From positions 4,375,501 through 4,439,500 of the forward strand of contig NZ_AYTM02000002.1 of assembly GCF_000507185.2 (NCBI RefSeq): a stretch of 64,000 nucleotides of DNA, written 5' to 3'. Every line of letters starts with the position of its first letter. Position 1 is the first letter of the stretch. This document shows positions 20,307 to 29,772 of this stretch, in pieces. The notes under the pieces are model-generated. The model worked only from the letters and a program-made list of their open reading frames with translations, searched no databases and was not told the origin of the DNA. The DNA comes from Pseudomonas syringae KCTC 12500 (GTDB lineage Bacteria; Pseudomonadota; Gammaproteobacteria; Pseudomonadales; Pseudomonadaceae). A program made the position numbers and the translations under genes.

Positions 20307-20759
20307 ATGAGCGATAGCGTTGAACTCTTCACCGACGGTGCCTGCAAGGGTAATCCGGGCCCGGGCGGTTGGGGGGCCCTGCTGATATGCAAGGGCGTCG
20401 AAAAAGAGTTGTGGGGTGGCGAAGCCAATACCACCAACAACCGGATGGAACTGACCGGTGCGATTCGCGGGCTTGAAGAACTCAAGCGCCCCTGCGAAGT
20501 GACACTGGTGACCGACTCTCAGTACGTGATGAAAGGCATTACCGAGTGGATGGTCAACTGGAAGAAACGCGGCTGGAAAACCGCTGCCAAGGAGCCGGTC
20601 AAAAATGCCGATCTGTGGCAGCTCCTGGATGAACAGGTCAGTCGCCATACGGTGAAATGGCAGTGGGTGCGTGGGCATATCGGCCACCCTGGCAACGAGC
20701 GTGCCGACCAGCTCGCCAACCGTGGCGTCGACGAAGTGCGCGGCATCCGGCACGGCTAG
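20307..20759 (+). CDS. rnhA: Ribonuclease HI
   Basis: Cleaves the RNA strand of RNA:DNA hybrids (R-loops, primers). It is 150 aa with all catalytic carboxylates: D10 in [11 protein letters not shown]48 in [10 protein letters not shown]70 in LVTDSQYV and the late Asp in [14 protein letters not shown]. Followed by dnaQ, the standard bacterial pairing. Confidence 0.97.
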   Translation: MSDSVELFTDGACKGNPGPGGWGALLICKGVEKELWGGEANTTNNRMELTGAIRGLEELKRPCEVTLVTDSQYVMKGITEWMVNWKKRGWKTAAKEPVKNADLWQLLDEQVSRHTVKWQWVRGHIGHPGNERADQLANRGVDEVRGIRHG

Positions 20760-20824
20760 ACGCGCACGGGCTTGCAACGGCCGCAGCGTGCTAGAATCGC
20801 GGCCTGTACATGAGGCAACAGTCA

Positions 20825-21604
20825 ATGGCATTGCAAAACCTGGATAACAGATCCATCGTCCTCGATACCGAAACCACCGGTATGCCGGTGACGGATGGTC
20901 ACCGCATCGTCGAGATCGGTTGTGTCGAGTTGATCGGTCGCCGCCTGACCGGTCGGCATTTTCACGTTTACCTGCAACCTGATCGCGAAAGTGACGAAGG
21001 CGCGATCGGTGTTCACGGTATCACCAACGAATTTCTGGTCGGCAAGCCGCGGTTTGCCGAAGTCGCCGATGAATTCTTCGAGTTCATCAAGGGCGCGCAG
21101 CTGATCATTCACAACGCAGCGTTCGACGTTGGCTTCATCAACAACGAATTTGCCTTGATGGGTTCGCAGGACAGGGCTGATATCACCCAGCACTGTTCGG
21201 TTCTCGACACCCTGATGATGGCGCGGGAGCGCCACCCGGGTCAGCGCAACAGTCTGGATGCACTGTGCAAGCGCTACGGCGTCGATAACTCGGGCCGTGA
21301 GCTGCACGGCGCATTGCTCGACTCCGAGATTCTGGCAGACGTCTACCTGGCGATGACCGGCGGGCAGACCAGCCTGTCGCTGGCTGGTAATGCCTCCGAT
21401 GGCAATGGCTCGGGCGAAGGCTCCGGCAACCGTGCCAGCGAAATTCGCCGTCTGCCGGCCGATCGCAAGCCTTGCCGCATTATTCGCGCCTCTGAAAGTG
21501 AACTGGCCGAGCATGAAGTGCGTATGAGCACCATCGCCAAGGCTTGCGGTGCTCCTCCGCTCTGGGTACAGATGCTGGAAGCCGGAGCACAGGCATCTTC
21601 CTGA
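20825..21604 (+). CDS. dnaQ: DNA polymerase III epsilon subunit (proofreading exonuclease)
   Basis: 3'-5' DEDDh exonuclease of the replicative polymerase. ExoI is in IVLDTETTG, ExoII in HNAAFDVGFINNE, ExoIII-epsilon in HGALLDSEILADVYL. A Gly/Ser/Asn-rich linker (about residues 180-210) leads to the C-terminal segment that binds the alpha subunit. I prefer ATG 20825 (MALQNLDNRSIV, 259 aa); an in-frame ATG at 20810 adds MRQQS. Confidence 0.95.
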   Translation: MALQNLDNRSIVLDTETTGMPVTDGHRIVEIGCVELIGRRLTGRHFHVYLQPDRESDEGAIGVHGITNEFLVGKPRFAEVADEFFEFIKGAQLIIHNAAFDVGFINNEFALMGSQDRADITQHCSVLDTLMMARERHPGQRNSLDALCKRYGVDNSGRELHGALLDSEILADVYLAMTGGQTSLSLAGNASDGNGSGEGSGNRASEIRRLPADRKPCRIIRASESELAEHEVRMSTIAKACGAPPLWVQMLEAGAQASS

Positions 21605-21624
21605 CAGCAAGCGGCAAAGGTGAA

Positions 21625-22179
21625 ATGAACGTGGCACATCCTGCTTTGAGCATTCGGGTTGCAGACGAATGCTTCGAGGACTACATCCTCAATAGCGAAT
21701 TCACGTTTACAGTGCTTGGCTATGCCCAGCCGATCATCGGCGAGTGCGTGGATTCATGGCCGGTCGAGCTGGTCGAGCCCTACAGCAAGAATTATGGTAT
21801 CGACTCTCAGGAGTTTGCCGATCATCGTGACGCCGCCACCAGTTCGGTGATGGTCGCCTGGCTGGATGACCACCCCGTCGGCCATATTGTGATGAGCACT
21901 CACTGGAGCGGCTTCGCCTACATCGATGAACTGGCGGTAGACGAGTCGGCGCGCCGTCATGGCGTCGCACGTTCATTGCTCGATGCAGCGCAATTCTGGA
22001 CTCGCAAGCGCAGTCTGCCGGGTATCGTTCTGGAAACGCAGAACAATAATCTGGGCGCCTGCAGGCTGTACGAGAGTTGCGGGTACGTGGTCGGCGGGGT
22101 GGATCACATGCGCTATCGAGGCATTGATCCGAACACTCGTGAAACAGCGATCTTCTGGTATCTGATCTTTTCGGACTAA
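21625..22179 (+). CDS. GNAT-family N-acetyltransferase
   Basis: 184-residue single-domain acetyltransferase. It shows the GNAT beta4 strand (FAYIDELAVDESARR), the acetyl-CoA pyrophosphate loop RRHGVARSLLDAA and the alpha4/beta5 signature VLETQNNNLGACRLYESCGYVVGG. The N-terminus (ECFEDYILNSEFTFTVLGY) is not family-typical and may carry substrate specificity. AAAGGTG precedes ATG 21625. It starts 20 nt after dnaQ and may share its transcript. Substrate unknown. Confidence 0.85.
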   Translation: MNVAHPALSIRVADECFEDYILNSEFTFTVLGYAQPIIGECVDSWPVELVEPYSKNYGIDSQEFADHRDAATSSVMVAWLDDHPVGHIVMSTHWSGFAYIDELAVDESARRHGVARSLLDAAQFWTRKRSLPGIVLETQNNNLGACRLYESCGYVVGGVDHMRYRGIDPNTRETAIFWYLIFSD

Positions 22180-22218
22180 CAGCTTCCCGCTGGCGGTGTA
22201 GCCAAAGCGGGAATGCTG
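22180..22218. terminator. Convergent hairpin after the acetyltransferase
   Basis: CAGC-TTCCCGCT pairs with AGCGGGAA-T-GCTG (one bulge) around a 14-nt loop, between two converging genes. T-runs are short. Confidence 0.5.
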
Positions 22219-22224
22219 CCGTTA

Positions 22225-22440
22225 TTACGTGGGTGTACGGGTAATTTTTATGCCCGATTGCACCAGCTCGAAGTCCTCACCACCCAAATGCTTGACCCGG
22301 TCGCCGATTGCCAGCCTGTAGGTGATCACCGGCTGCCCGCCCTGCGCCTCATTCGGCTGCGATTCCTGGAACTCATGAACCGGATAAACGCGACCTTCGG
22401 CGTCCCTGGCATGAAATTGTCCGACGAGAACTGAAGCCAT
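22225..22440 (-). CDS. Small conserved-type hypothetical protein
   Basis: 71-residue protein, MASVLVGQFHARDAEGRVYPVHEF..., rich in polar residues with an alternating beta-strand pattern and no signal or membrane segment. The start at 22440 is supported by AGAGG about 10 nt upstream; the longer open frame to 22665 overlaps the flavin reductase and has atypical composition. Divergent from the flavin reductase. Function unknown. Confidence 0.6.
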   Translation of the reverse strand: MASVLVGQFHARDAEGRVYPVHEFQESQPNEAQGGQPVITYRLAIGDRVKHLGGEDFELVQSGIKITRTPT

Positions 22441-22650
22441 TTGCTCTGTAACCTCTGAAACTGAATATAACTGCTGGTTTACGAATCCATTGAGGCTAGT
22501 AGACCACTGATCTATAGGTGAGTTTGCCTTTGAGGGAAAAAATAATCCCTGCTGTTCGAGTGCGTAGGGAATTGACTGGCGCACAGGTCGTCTAAACCCG
22601 GCTTCTGTTCTATACCTAACCTTCCCTTGAATCAGATGACGGATATTTCC

Positions 22651-23220
22651 ATGAGCCAGGTTCACACCATTGCCGTATTGGTCGGCAGTCTGCGAAAAGA
22701 GTCCATCAACCGCAAGATCGCGCTTGCTCTGGCAGAACTGGCACCTGCCAGCCTGAAACTGAATATCGTCGAGATTGGTGACTTGCCGTTGTACAACGAA
22801 GACATCGATGGCGACTCACCGCCGCCTGCATACACCACCTTTCGCGAGCAACTGGGCGCTGCCGATGGCGTGCTGTTTGTCACCCCGGAATACAACCGCT
22901 CGGTGCCGGGTGCCCTGAAAAACGCCATCGACGTGGGCTCGCGTCCTTACGGTAAAAGTGCCTTCAGCGGCAAGCCGGGCGCAGTGATCAGTGCCTCGCC
23001 GGGTGCTGTCGGTGGCTTTGGTGCCAACCATCACCTGCGCCAGTCGCTGGTGTTTCTGGACGTGCTGTGCCTTCAGCAGCCCGAAGCCTACCTGGGCGGT
23101 GCCGGGAGCTTTTTCGACGAGTCCGGCGCACTGTCCGATAAAACCAGGCCCTTCCTGCAGAAGTTCATCGATGCCTTCGCCGCTTGGGTCGACAAGAACG
23201 GCAGGGCTGCCGCCAACTGA
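22651..23220 (+). CDS. NADPH-dependent FMN reductase (ChrR/azoreductase type)
   Basis: Flavodoxin-fold quinone/chromate-type reductase, 189 aa. The FMN phosphate loop is VLVGSLRKESINRKIA near the N-terminus; the TPEYNRSVPGALKNAIDVGSR segment is the family signature for the isoalloxazine-binding side; GKPGAVISASPGAVGG follows. Start at ATG 22651 (MSQVHTIAVL) has ACGGA upstream; ATG 22636 and TTG 22627 are also in frame. Probably two-electron reduction of quinones or xenobiotics. Confidence 0.88.
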   Translation: MSQVHTIAVLVGSLRKESINRKIALALAELAPASLKLNIVEIGDLPLYNEDIDGDSPPPAYTTFREQLGAADGVLFVTPEYNRSVPGALKNAIDVGSRPYGKSAFSGKPGAVISASPGAVGGFGANHHLRQSLVFLDVLCLQQPEAYLGGAGSFFDESGALSDKTRPFLQKFIDAFAAWVDKNGRAAAN

Positions 23221-23358
23221 TTTTTTAACGAAGCGCGTCTGCTGATCGATTGCTTTATGTAACGCAGGCGCGTCGATCCATCCCCATAAGCTGGTTCCTT
23301 TTTCTCTGCCACGCGCCTGGGCGCTGTGCGCAGAGGCGCCCTCCAAAGGAAACAGTAC

Positions 23359-26300
23359 ATGTCAGCCGCTCCCTATTTTTCCAGCGACGCGCTGCGCGCG
23401 CGATTCACACAAGACATTCAGGACGCCGTAACACAGTCTCGAATCAGTCGTGACGACGGCGCGTGGTTGCAGCTATTGGCTGCCGAAAGCACCGAGCCAA
23501 CCAACGATGCGCTTCCCCGAGTCGACAGACTGCTGATAAACGACCAGTTGCCCGTCAATGCGGAACTGGCCGCGGCCTTGTTCGTCAGCGATGCCGCCAA
23601 CCCCTCGGCACGGGTCTTTCTCATTACCCTGACCTTCGGCATCGAGCAATTCGAGAGTCGCAGCGCGCTGTTCAGCGCCTTGCAGCAACGATTCGACGAT
23701 ATCACGGCCTTGTCGATCGTCGAGAGCGAGCGCATCGAGGGCTTGCTGTTTGACGCCTGCACGCAGACGGTCATGCGTCAGCAGGCCGGGCATCTGCAGC
23801 GTCTGGCGGTCAGACTGGAGGCGCTGCCCGATCTTCGAGAGGCGACTGGCAAGGCCTTGCAGGATGTGCTGGTAGAAAGGGGCATCAATGTCGTTGCCCA
23901 GACTGTCCAGCTTGTGCACACGCCCCCCGGTGCTGCACCTGCAGCGTCAACAGTCGTCGGGACTCAATACCTTGCCGAGGCCGCCATGCAGGCGTTTTCC
24001 TACGACGCCCTGCCGCAAGGCCAGACACGTCGCTATCTGGATACCAAGGGGGCGGCGTTGCCCGAGGCACAGGCGATCGTTTTCGATCAGGCGCTGGCCG
24101 ACTCGGCTGCTTCAGTCGGCACCGCGTATGAGCAATTGCTGTCTGACTACTGGACGTCTCAGTGGCAGGGTGGACGCACGCTGCGGGATCTTGGCGCTGA
24201 TGCGCTTGCAGAGTGCTTTCGCCAGCATCTGTTATCGAGCAGGGCACACCGCACCATGACCGATGCCGAATACCGCTGGCTGCTGACCCTGTTGCCTTCG
24301 CAGCCTGGCGCGCCCGCTGTGCGGGTGCCTAGGGTACGCAGGTTATCAGTGGTCGTGGCCGGCGAGGACCCCGTCAAGCTGGTCGGTGTATTCCTCATCG
24401 ACTTCCCCGGAGAAGCGTCATCGGCGGCGTTTCTCTATTCGTCACAGCCGGGCTTCCTGCGCTTCGGTGATCAGGCTCAGGCCATCGAGCATGTGCTGAG
24501 GGGGCCTTCACGCGCCGGGCTGTTGTTTTATTCATCGCTGAACGATCATTCCGCGATCAGCCTGTGGGGGCAGCTCAAGCTGCGTCACGACACGCTCACC
24601 GAGGACTTTTTCAGCGAGTTCATCGATGCCCTGATCGCCTTGCAAGCGCGCGACCTGCGCTACGTACTTGACCTGCCACCCCTTCATTCGGAAAAAAATC
24701 CGGCGCGGATTGACGATGCACTGGACATCCGCAAGCTGCTCGATGGTCGATTATTGAACCTGCACGATGCAGGGCGCTGGCGTCAGGACCGGCTGAGCTT
24801 CGACAGCGTGTGGGGGGCAGCGGCCCAGAGCAGTATCAGTGAACGGTCGAACATGATTTCAGACCCGTCCTATAACTGGGTGGGCAAGCTGAAAAAGCTC
24901 GACGCCTTGCTTGGCCACGTTGATGCCATGCATGCCGGTGCAGATGGCTGCATGCATCGCGCACTCAACCTTTATCTGGCCTTGATTGGCGGTCCGCTTC
25001 TGGATGCCCGCAAGCTCTGGGTATTGGCGGATGTCGCTGAGGCCAAGCCGGTGCCAGTGCTGACGCTGGCGCTGGACCGGGTGTGCGGTTACACAAGCGC
25101 TCCTCTGACTGACAGCGTCGTTCTTGCAGGACAGATCACCCCGGTGGCGGGTCAACCTGTGCAACGTCTGTCCCTGGCTTTGCTTGAGCAGATACTGATC
25201 TGCGTGCAGGCAGATTTCGCCCATCGTTTCGAGAGTCAGATCGGCGAGTTCTACTCACGCACGATTCGCCAACGGGACACCAGCATGCATCCCGGCGTGA
25301 TATCCGCTCTGGTTCGGGAGTACTCGCTGCGCCTCGAATTGCTGGTTGAAAGGCGTACAGCCACGCTGCCTGTGGTTTTCATCGACAACATACAGCAGGT
25401 CATCGACAGGCCGTTGCCGGCACTTCGGGAGGGGCTGGGCGAGGCGCGCGTCGATGCATTCCGGGTGACGGTCGAGTATGACCCGCAGGCGCCTGCCATC
25501 AAGGTACCCAATGCTTTCGTGGTCACTGGCAGGCGTCCCGATAGCCAGCCCGTTCTGTGGATACTGGAGCAGGGACTCATCTGTTTCGAAACCCGGCAGT
25601 TACTGGAAGTGTATGTCGCCGGGAGACTGGCAGGGATAGAACTGGGCTCGCAGGTATCAGGGGTAATCGCCGAACCTGACCGACACATGTTACTCGACCA
25701 GCGTACCCGTCGAGGGAGGCTTGAGCTCAAGGTCGTCCTGCAACCCATTGAAGGGCATTTCATTGAGGCATTGCAGCGCGACGAGGTCGAGCGCCAGCAG
25801 CGCACGGTGGCCGATCTTTATCGGCAATCCATAGCCTGGCAGGTGCCATCGGAACTGTTCGTCAACCTGCTGAGTGCCGCAGAGCGGGATGACCGAAATC
25901 GCCAGGCCCTCAACTCTTTGGGAGTCGCCATTCAATTCATCATTTACAAGGCGCTCGTACCTTCATGGGTCAGCGATGCGTCGAAGCGTGATCAGGTCAT
26001 TCTGGTCGAGGTCCTGCGACGGTTTTATGTGACCTGTGTCGGCGAGAAGGACTTTCTGTTCGATATTCCAAGCTTCTACGATTATTCCCTCGAGCAGCTC
26101 AAACACAGGTTCGACAAGGACTTCGCAGAGCCCCGTCCTGATCCTGAAAATGTGTGTGTTTCCCTGACGCACTATGTTCCCGCCCCGGTAGCACCAGGCG
26201 AGGTGCCGCAGTCGGTGCCGGCGGCAGCCCAAACCGTCAGCGAAAACCTGGTGGAGTTCGCAATCAACCGCTTTCTGTCCAGGCAGGACGGGGTCATTCT

Positions 26301-28572
26301 GCTTTCTTCGAGGGACGACACGCCGCTGCACGCGGCCCTGACACCGGCGTATCTGCGCGAACTGGTGACGTCGCTGGACATCGCCGCGAGTTACCGCAGG
26401 ATGCTGAACTCGGTGCTGTCAGAGACGACGCCGGATTATATCGAACGCCGCAAACTGTTCGTCGAACAGGTTCCTTCGCTGGATATTCTGCGAGCCTTCA
26501 CCTTCAAGCTGAAAAACGAGCTGTCCGAGCAGGCGTATCGGATTGTCGAAAACGTATTGACCATGCCTGATGCGGTCGCGCGCCTGCCAGTCAATGGCTG
26601 CCAGATAATCATCAGCCCCTTGAAACTGCTACCGGCCAAGGAGGGCTGGGAACCGACTGCGGTACTTAATACCTACGTGATGGGGCCAAAGGAAAATCAG
26701 CCGGGACCGTGGGTGCTTTACGCGCCCCTGCACGACGAGTTCGTGTTCAAGGAGTATCCCGACCAGGCTGCGCTGGTGCTTGATATTCACACTTCAGCCT
26801 ATTTTCAGGCGTACATTCTGGACCGTATCGACCCCGATTTGCGCAAGATTTACGACAAGGGCGGTTTTGTGGAGCCGCATCTGCCTTTCAGCACCGAGTC
26901 CTCTTTCGATTTACCTTTGGAGCGCCCAGCCCCTGTCACCGTGCAAATCGACCCTTATGAGGGCAACTGCCTGTTGCTGATGTTCAAAGGCGCGCTGGAT
27001 ATCCTGAAGCTGCAGGTCAAGCAGTACAGCGTCACCAATGCCGAACATCGCCGCGCGGCGACGCAGTACCTGTTCACGCTGGGCGCAGAGCAATTCATGG
27101 CGCTCATGCCCGGACGCCTGGGGGCACTGATTGGCATCATTCAGGGACAGACATTGTTGAATCTGTCACTCATCTCGGCAACGGATCAGCAATGGGGGCA
27201 GGCCATTTCGGAGTTCATGGCGGCCCTGAGCGTGATGATTTCTTCCGGACAGAACCCTGCGGAAGTCGCATCCCTGACGGCTCGAGAGAACAGTACTCTG
27301 GTGGATGACGCCACGTCGCCCGACCCGCTGGTGCAATTGATCGAGGGCGCTGATACGTTCGAGTTCTCTTGGGGGAACAGCTCCCTGACACAACAGATAC
27401 GGGAGCGCTTGCGCGAGTTCGAAGTTCACGACATGGCCTTGTACACGCTGCAGCGCGACGAGCTGTTAAGCGTCTACCGGGATCCTGTTACCGGCAGGTC
27501 GTATGCAGCCATCGGTGGGAAAACCTATGAGTTGCAGTCCGATGAAGATGGCTGGTTCATCGTGTCGGGCAGCAAAATCGGTCCCTCGGTGAGCCTGGAT
27601 GCGGATCAGCAATGGAGGCTGGACATCCCGGGCGGGCTGCGCGGCGGAGGTGGGGCGCTGACCCGAATGGAAGGCAGCCTGGTCGACGACCTGGTTGACG
27701 AGATCATGGTTGTCAGCGCTCGAGGCATGCCCGAGATTCGTCATCGCCACCGGGATATGGCCCAGTCTATCGAAGATGCCTGCCTGCAGGCGCGGAGCTA
27801 TCTGGAAAACGCCTTGGACAACCTGACCAGACGCTTGCCGGACAATACGCTGGATCCGCGTGCGGAAAAAATATTAAGCGATTTTTTTGCACAGAAGGTG
27901 CCCGACGATCGACTGCGTGAAGTCACTAAAAAGGCGGTCACCGACCTGTATCAGGAGTTGATTGACCCTTCGATGTCGCCCATCGACTCGAAACGCTATG
28001 TAATCGGCGTCAATCGAATGGGTAACGAGTCGGCCAGCGCGTTCATGTTTGAAGCAGACTCGGCGCGACAGATTTTTCTGACAGAGCAGTTCTTTCGACT
28101 GCCGACCTATCGATTGAAGCTCAGCGCGCAACGTGCCGGGGAATTCAAGTTTCCTCAGCACTACCGGGCCGCGATCCTGATTCATGAGTTATCGCATATG
28201 GTGCTGAAAACGGACGACATTGCTTATGTGGACTCACAGGCCCCGTTCATTGACTTGCTTGAAGATGCCCCGACCTATCGACTGCGGATCAGGAATGAAC
28301 TGATTTATCAGCAGCAAAAGACGCTGTCCTTTCATACTGATCGCGACAAGCTGTTCAAACAACTGGACGAAGATTCTTGGCGCGACCTGAGGCGTATGGA
28401 CGGCAACGGAAAACAGACCATTCTGCGCATCTCTGGCAAGAGCACGCTGGAAAAAGCGCGTGACGTATTTTACGAAGACGTTCACAAACGGGCCGACATT
28501 ATGCTCAAAAATGCCGACTCGGTGGCCTTGCTGGTCACGTTGCTGGGGCGAGAGCGATTTGTGAAGCCCTGA
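23359..28572 (+). CDS. Giant toxin-like protein with C-terminal aspzincin (M35-like) metallopeptidase motif
   Basis: 1737 residues from ATG 23359 (AAAGGA just upstream). There is no signal peptide and no obvious transmembrane segment or repeat array. The bulk resembles, from memory, the large Pseudomonas proteins annotated with DUF6543 'dermonecrotic toxin' domains, which are often over 1500 aa. Near the C-terminus H1609-E-L-S-H1613 is followed by T-D-D1620-x-x-Y, matching the aspzincin signature HExxH...T-x-D-x-x-Y of M35 deuterolysin/peptidyl-Lys metalloendopeptidases: two His and one Asp zinc ligands, Glu base. About 120 residues follow the motif. It stands alone between a flavin reductase and an acyl-CoA dehydrogenase, with no immunity or secretion gene. 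No hrp box was found upstream. Secretion route and target are unknown. Confidence 0.7.
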   Translation: MSAAPYFSSDALRARFTQDIQDAVTQSRISRDDGAWLQLLAAESTEPTNDALPRVDRLLINDQLPVNAELAAALFVSDAANPSARVFLITLTFGIEQFESRSALFSALQQRFDDITALSIVESERIEGLLFDACTQTVMRQQAGHLQRLAVRLEALPDLREATGKALQDVLVERGINVVAQTVQLVHTPPGAAPAASTVVGTQYLAEAAMQAFSYDALPQGQTRRYLDTKGAALPEAQAIVFDQALADSAASVGTAYEQLLSDYWTSQWQGGRTLRDLGADALAECFRQHLLSSRAHRTMTDAEYRWLLTLLPSQPGAPAVRVPRVRRLSVVVAGEDPVKLVGVFLIDFPGEASSAAFLYSSQPGFLRFGDQAQAIEHVLRGPSRAGLLFYSSLNDHSAISLWGQLKLRHDTLTEDFFSEFIDALIALQARDLRYVLDLPPLHSEKNPARIDDALDIRKLLDGRLLNLHDAGRWRQDRLSFDSVWGAAAQSSISERSNMISDPSYNWVGKLKKLDALLGHVDAMHAGADGCMHRALNLYLALIGGPLLDARKLWVLADVAEAKPVPVLTLALDRVCGYTSAPLTDSVVLAGQITPVAGQPVQRLSLALLEQILICVQADFAHRFESQIGEFYSRTIRQRDTSMHPGVISALVREYSLRLELLVERRTATLPVVFIDNIQQVIDRPLPALREGLGEARVDAFRVTVEYDPQAPAIKVPNAFVVTGRRPDSQPVLWILEQGLICFETRQLLEVYVAGRLAGIELGSQVSGVIAEPDRHMLLDQRTRRGRLELKVVLQPIEGHFIEALQRDEVERQQRTVADLYRQSIAWQVPSELFVNLLSAAERDDRNRQALNSLGVAIQFIIYKALVPSWVSDASKRDQVILVEVLRRFYVTCVGEKDFLFDIPSFYDYSLEQLKHRFDKDFAEPRPDPENVCVSLTHYVPAPVAPGEVPQSVPAAAQTVSENLVEFAINRFLSRQDGVILLSSRDDTPLHAALTPAYLRELVTSLDIAASYRRMLNSVLSETTPDYIERRKLFVEQVPSLDILRAFTFKLKNELSEQAYRIVENVLTMPDAVARLPVNGCQIIISPLKLLPAKEGWEPTAVLNTYVMGPKENQPGPWVLYAPLHDEFVFKEYPDQAALVLDIHTSAYFQAYILDRIDPDLRKIYDKGGFVEPHLPFSTESSFDLPLERPAPVTVQIDPYEGNCLLLMFKGALDILKLQVKQYSVTNAEHRRAATQYLFTLGAEQFMALMPGRLGALIGIIQGQTLLNLSLISATDQQWGQAISEFMAALSVMISSGQNPAEVASLTARENSTLVDDATSPDPLVQLIEGADTFEFSWGNSSLTQQIRERLREFEVHDMALYTLQRDELLSVYRDPVTGRSYAAIGGKTYELQSDEDGWFIVSGSKIGPSVSLDADQQWRLDIPGGLRGGGGALTRMEGSLVDDLVDEIMVVSARGMPEIRHRHRDMAQSIEDACLQARSYLENALDNLTRRLPDNTLDPRAEKILSDFFAQKVPDDRLREVTKKAVTDLYQELIDPSMSPIDSKRYVIGVNRMGNESASAFMFEADSARQIFLTEQFFRLPTYRLKLSAQRAGEFKFPQHYRAAILIHELSHMVLKTDDIAYVDSQAPFIDLLEDAPTYRLRIRNELIYQQQKTLSFHTDRDKLFKQLDEDSWRDLRRMDGNGKQTILRISGKSTLEKARDVFYEDVHKRADIMLKNADSVALLVTLLGRERFVKP

Positions 28573-28617
28573 CGCGCTGCCCCCTGCATACCGCATTGCC
28601 CGGCCGTTGCATCTGCA

Positions 28618-29769
28618 TCAGACCAGATAATGACGCAGTTCCCGGGCGATCAGCAGACGCTGGATCTCGCTGGAGCCTTCGTATATCTGAGTGATGCGCG
28701 CGTCCCGGTAGTAACGCTCGACCGGATAGTCCTCCAGATAGCCATAGCCGCCATGAATCTGGATCGCCTTGGAGCACACCCATTCGGCCATTTCCGAGGC
28801 GAACAGCTTGGCTTGAGAGGCTTCCGACAGGCACGCTTGCCCGGCGCTGCGCAGCCGCGCGGCGTGCAGGGTCAGGAGGCGGGCGGCGTTGATGCGGGTG
28901 TGCATGTCGGCCAGCAGATTGGCAATGCTTTGATGTTCGATGATCGGTTTGTCGAACTGCACGCGTTCCCGGGCATACGCCAGCGCTGCTTCGAAGGCAG
29001 CGCGGGCGATGCCCAGTGCCTGCGCGGCGATGCCGATGCGGCCGCCTTCCAGATTGGAGAGGGCGATAGACAGGCCCTTGCCACGCTCACCCAGCAGATT
29101 CGCAGCCGGGATTCGGCAGTTGTTCAAGGTGACCGCGCAGGTGTCCGATGCGCGGATGCCCATCTTGTGCTCGCTGCGATCCACCACGAAACCGGGGTTC
29201 TCGGTCGGCACCAGAAAGGCTGACAGGCCTTTTTTGCCAAGCTGCGGGTCGGTCACGGCAAACACGATAGCCAGTTGTGCCCGTTTGCCATTGCTGACGA
29301 ACTGCTTGGCACCGTTGATGACCCACTCATCGCCCTGCAACTCGGCACGAGTCCGCAGGTTGTGGGCTTCAGAGCCTGCATGCGGTTCGGTAAGGCAGAA
29401 GCAGCCGATGGCACGGCCTGTGGCCAGTTTTTCCAGCCAGGCATGTTTCTGGGCATCGGTCCCGTAATTGAGAACCGGCCCGCAGCCTACCGAGCTGTGA
29501 ACGCTCATCAGTGTGCCGGTGGCCGCGTCGGCGGCGGAGATTTCTTCAACCGCGAGGGCGTAGGCGACGTAATCGATGTAGGTGCCGCCCCATTGCTCAG
29601 GCACTACCATGCCCAAGAGGCCTAGCTCACCGAGTTTGGCGACCAGCGCGTCATCGATCCAGCCGGCCTTTTCCCAGGCCTGGGCATACGGCGCAATTTC
29701 ATTACGCGCAAAGTCGCGCGCCATGTCGCGAATCATTACCTGCTCTTCACTCAATTCAAGGTCGTGCAC
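28618..29769 (-). CDS. Acyl-CoA dehydrogenase (probably isobutyryl/short branched chain)
   Basis: FAD enzyme of 383 aa that oxidises acyl-CoA to enoyl-CoA. FAD/substrate motifs are [18 protein letters not shown] and [13 protein letters not shown]; the C-terminal helical domain ends with [21 protein letters not shown] and [10 protein letters not shown], where the YEG glutamate is the likely catalytic base. GTG start with GGAGAA upstream. It begins 3 nt after the hydrolase stop, so the two are cotranscribed, and the pairing suggests isobutyryl-CoA oxidation in valine degradation. Confidence 0.88.
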   Translation of the reverse strand: MHDLELSEEQVMIRDMARDFARNEIAPYAQAWEKAGWIDDALVAKLGELGLLGMVVPEQWGGTYIDYVAYALAVEEISAADAATGTLMSVHSSVGCGPVLNYGTDAQKHAWLEKLATGRAIGCFCLTEPHAGSEAHNLRTRAELQGDEWVINGAKQFVSNGKRAQLAIVFAVTDPQLGKKGLSAFLVPTENPGFVVDRSEHKMGIRASDTCAVTLNNCRIPAANLLGERGKGLSIALSNLEGGRIGIAAQALGIARAAFEAALAYARERVQFDKPIIEHQSIANLLADMHTRINAARLLTLHAARLRSAGQACLSEASQAKLFASEMAEWVCSKAIQIHGGYGYLEDYPVERYYRDARITQIYEGSSEIQRLLIARELRHYLV

Positions 29770-29772
29770 GGC

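Noticed and set aside
22441..22665. N-terminal extension of the small minus-strand protein
   Set aside because: It overlaps the divergent flavin reductase start and its promoter, and a better start with a ribosome site exists at 22440.
23221..23358. HrpL box upstream of the toxin-like gene
   Set aside because: No GGAACC-N15/16-CCAC on the coding strand; type III secretion cannot be supported from the promoter.
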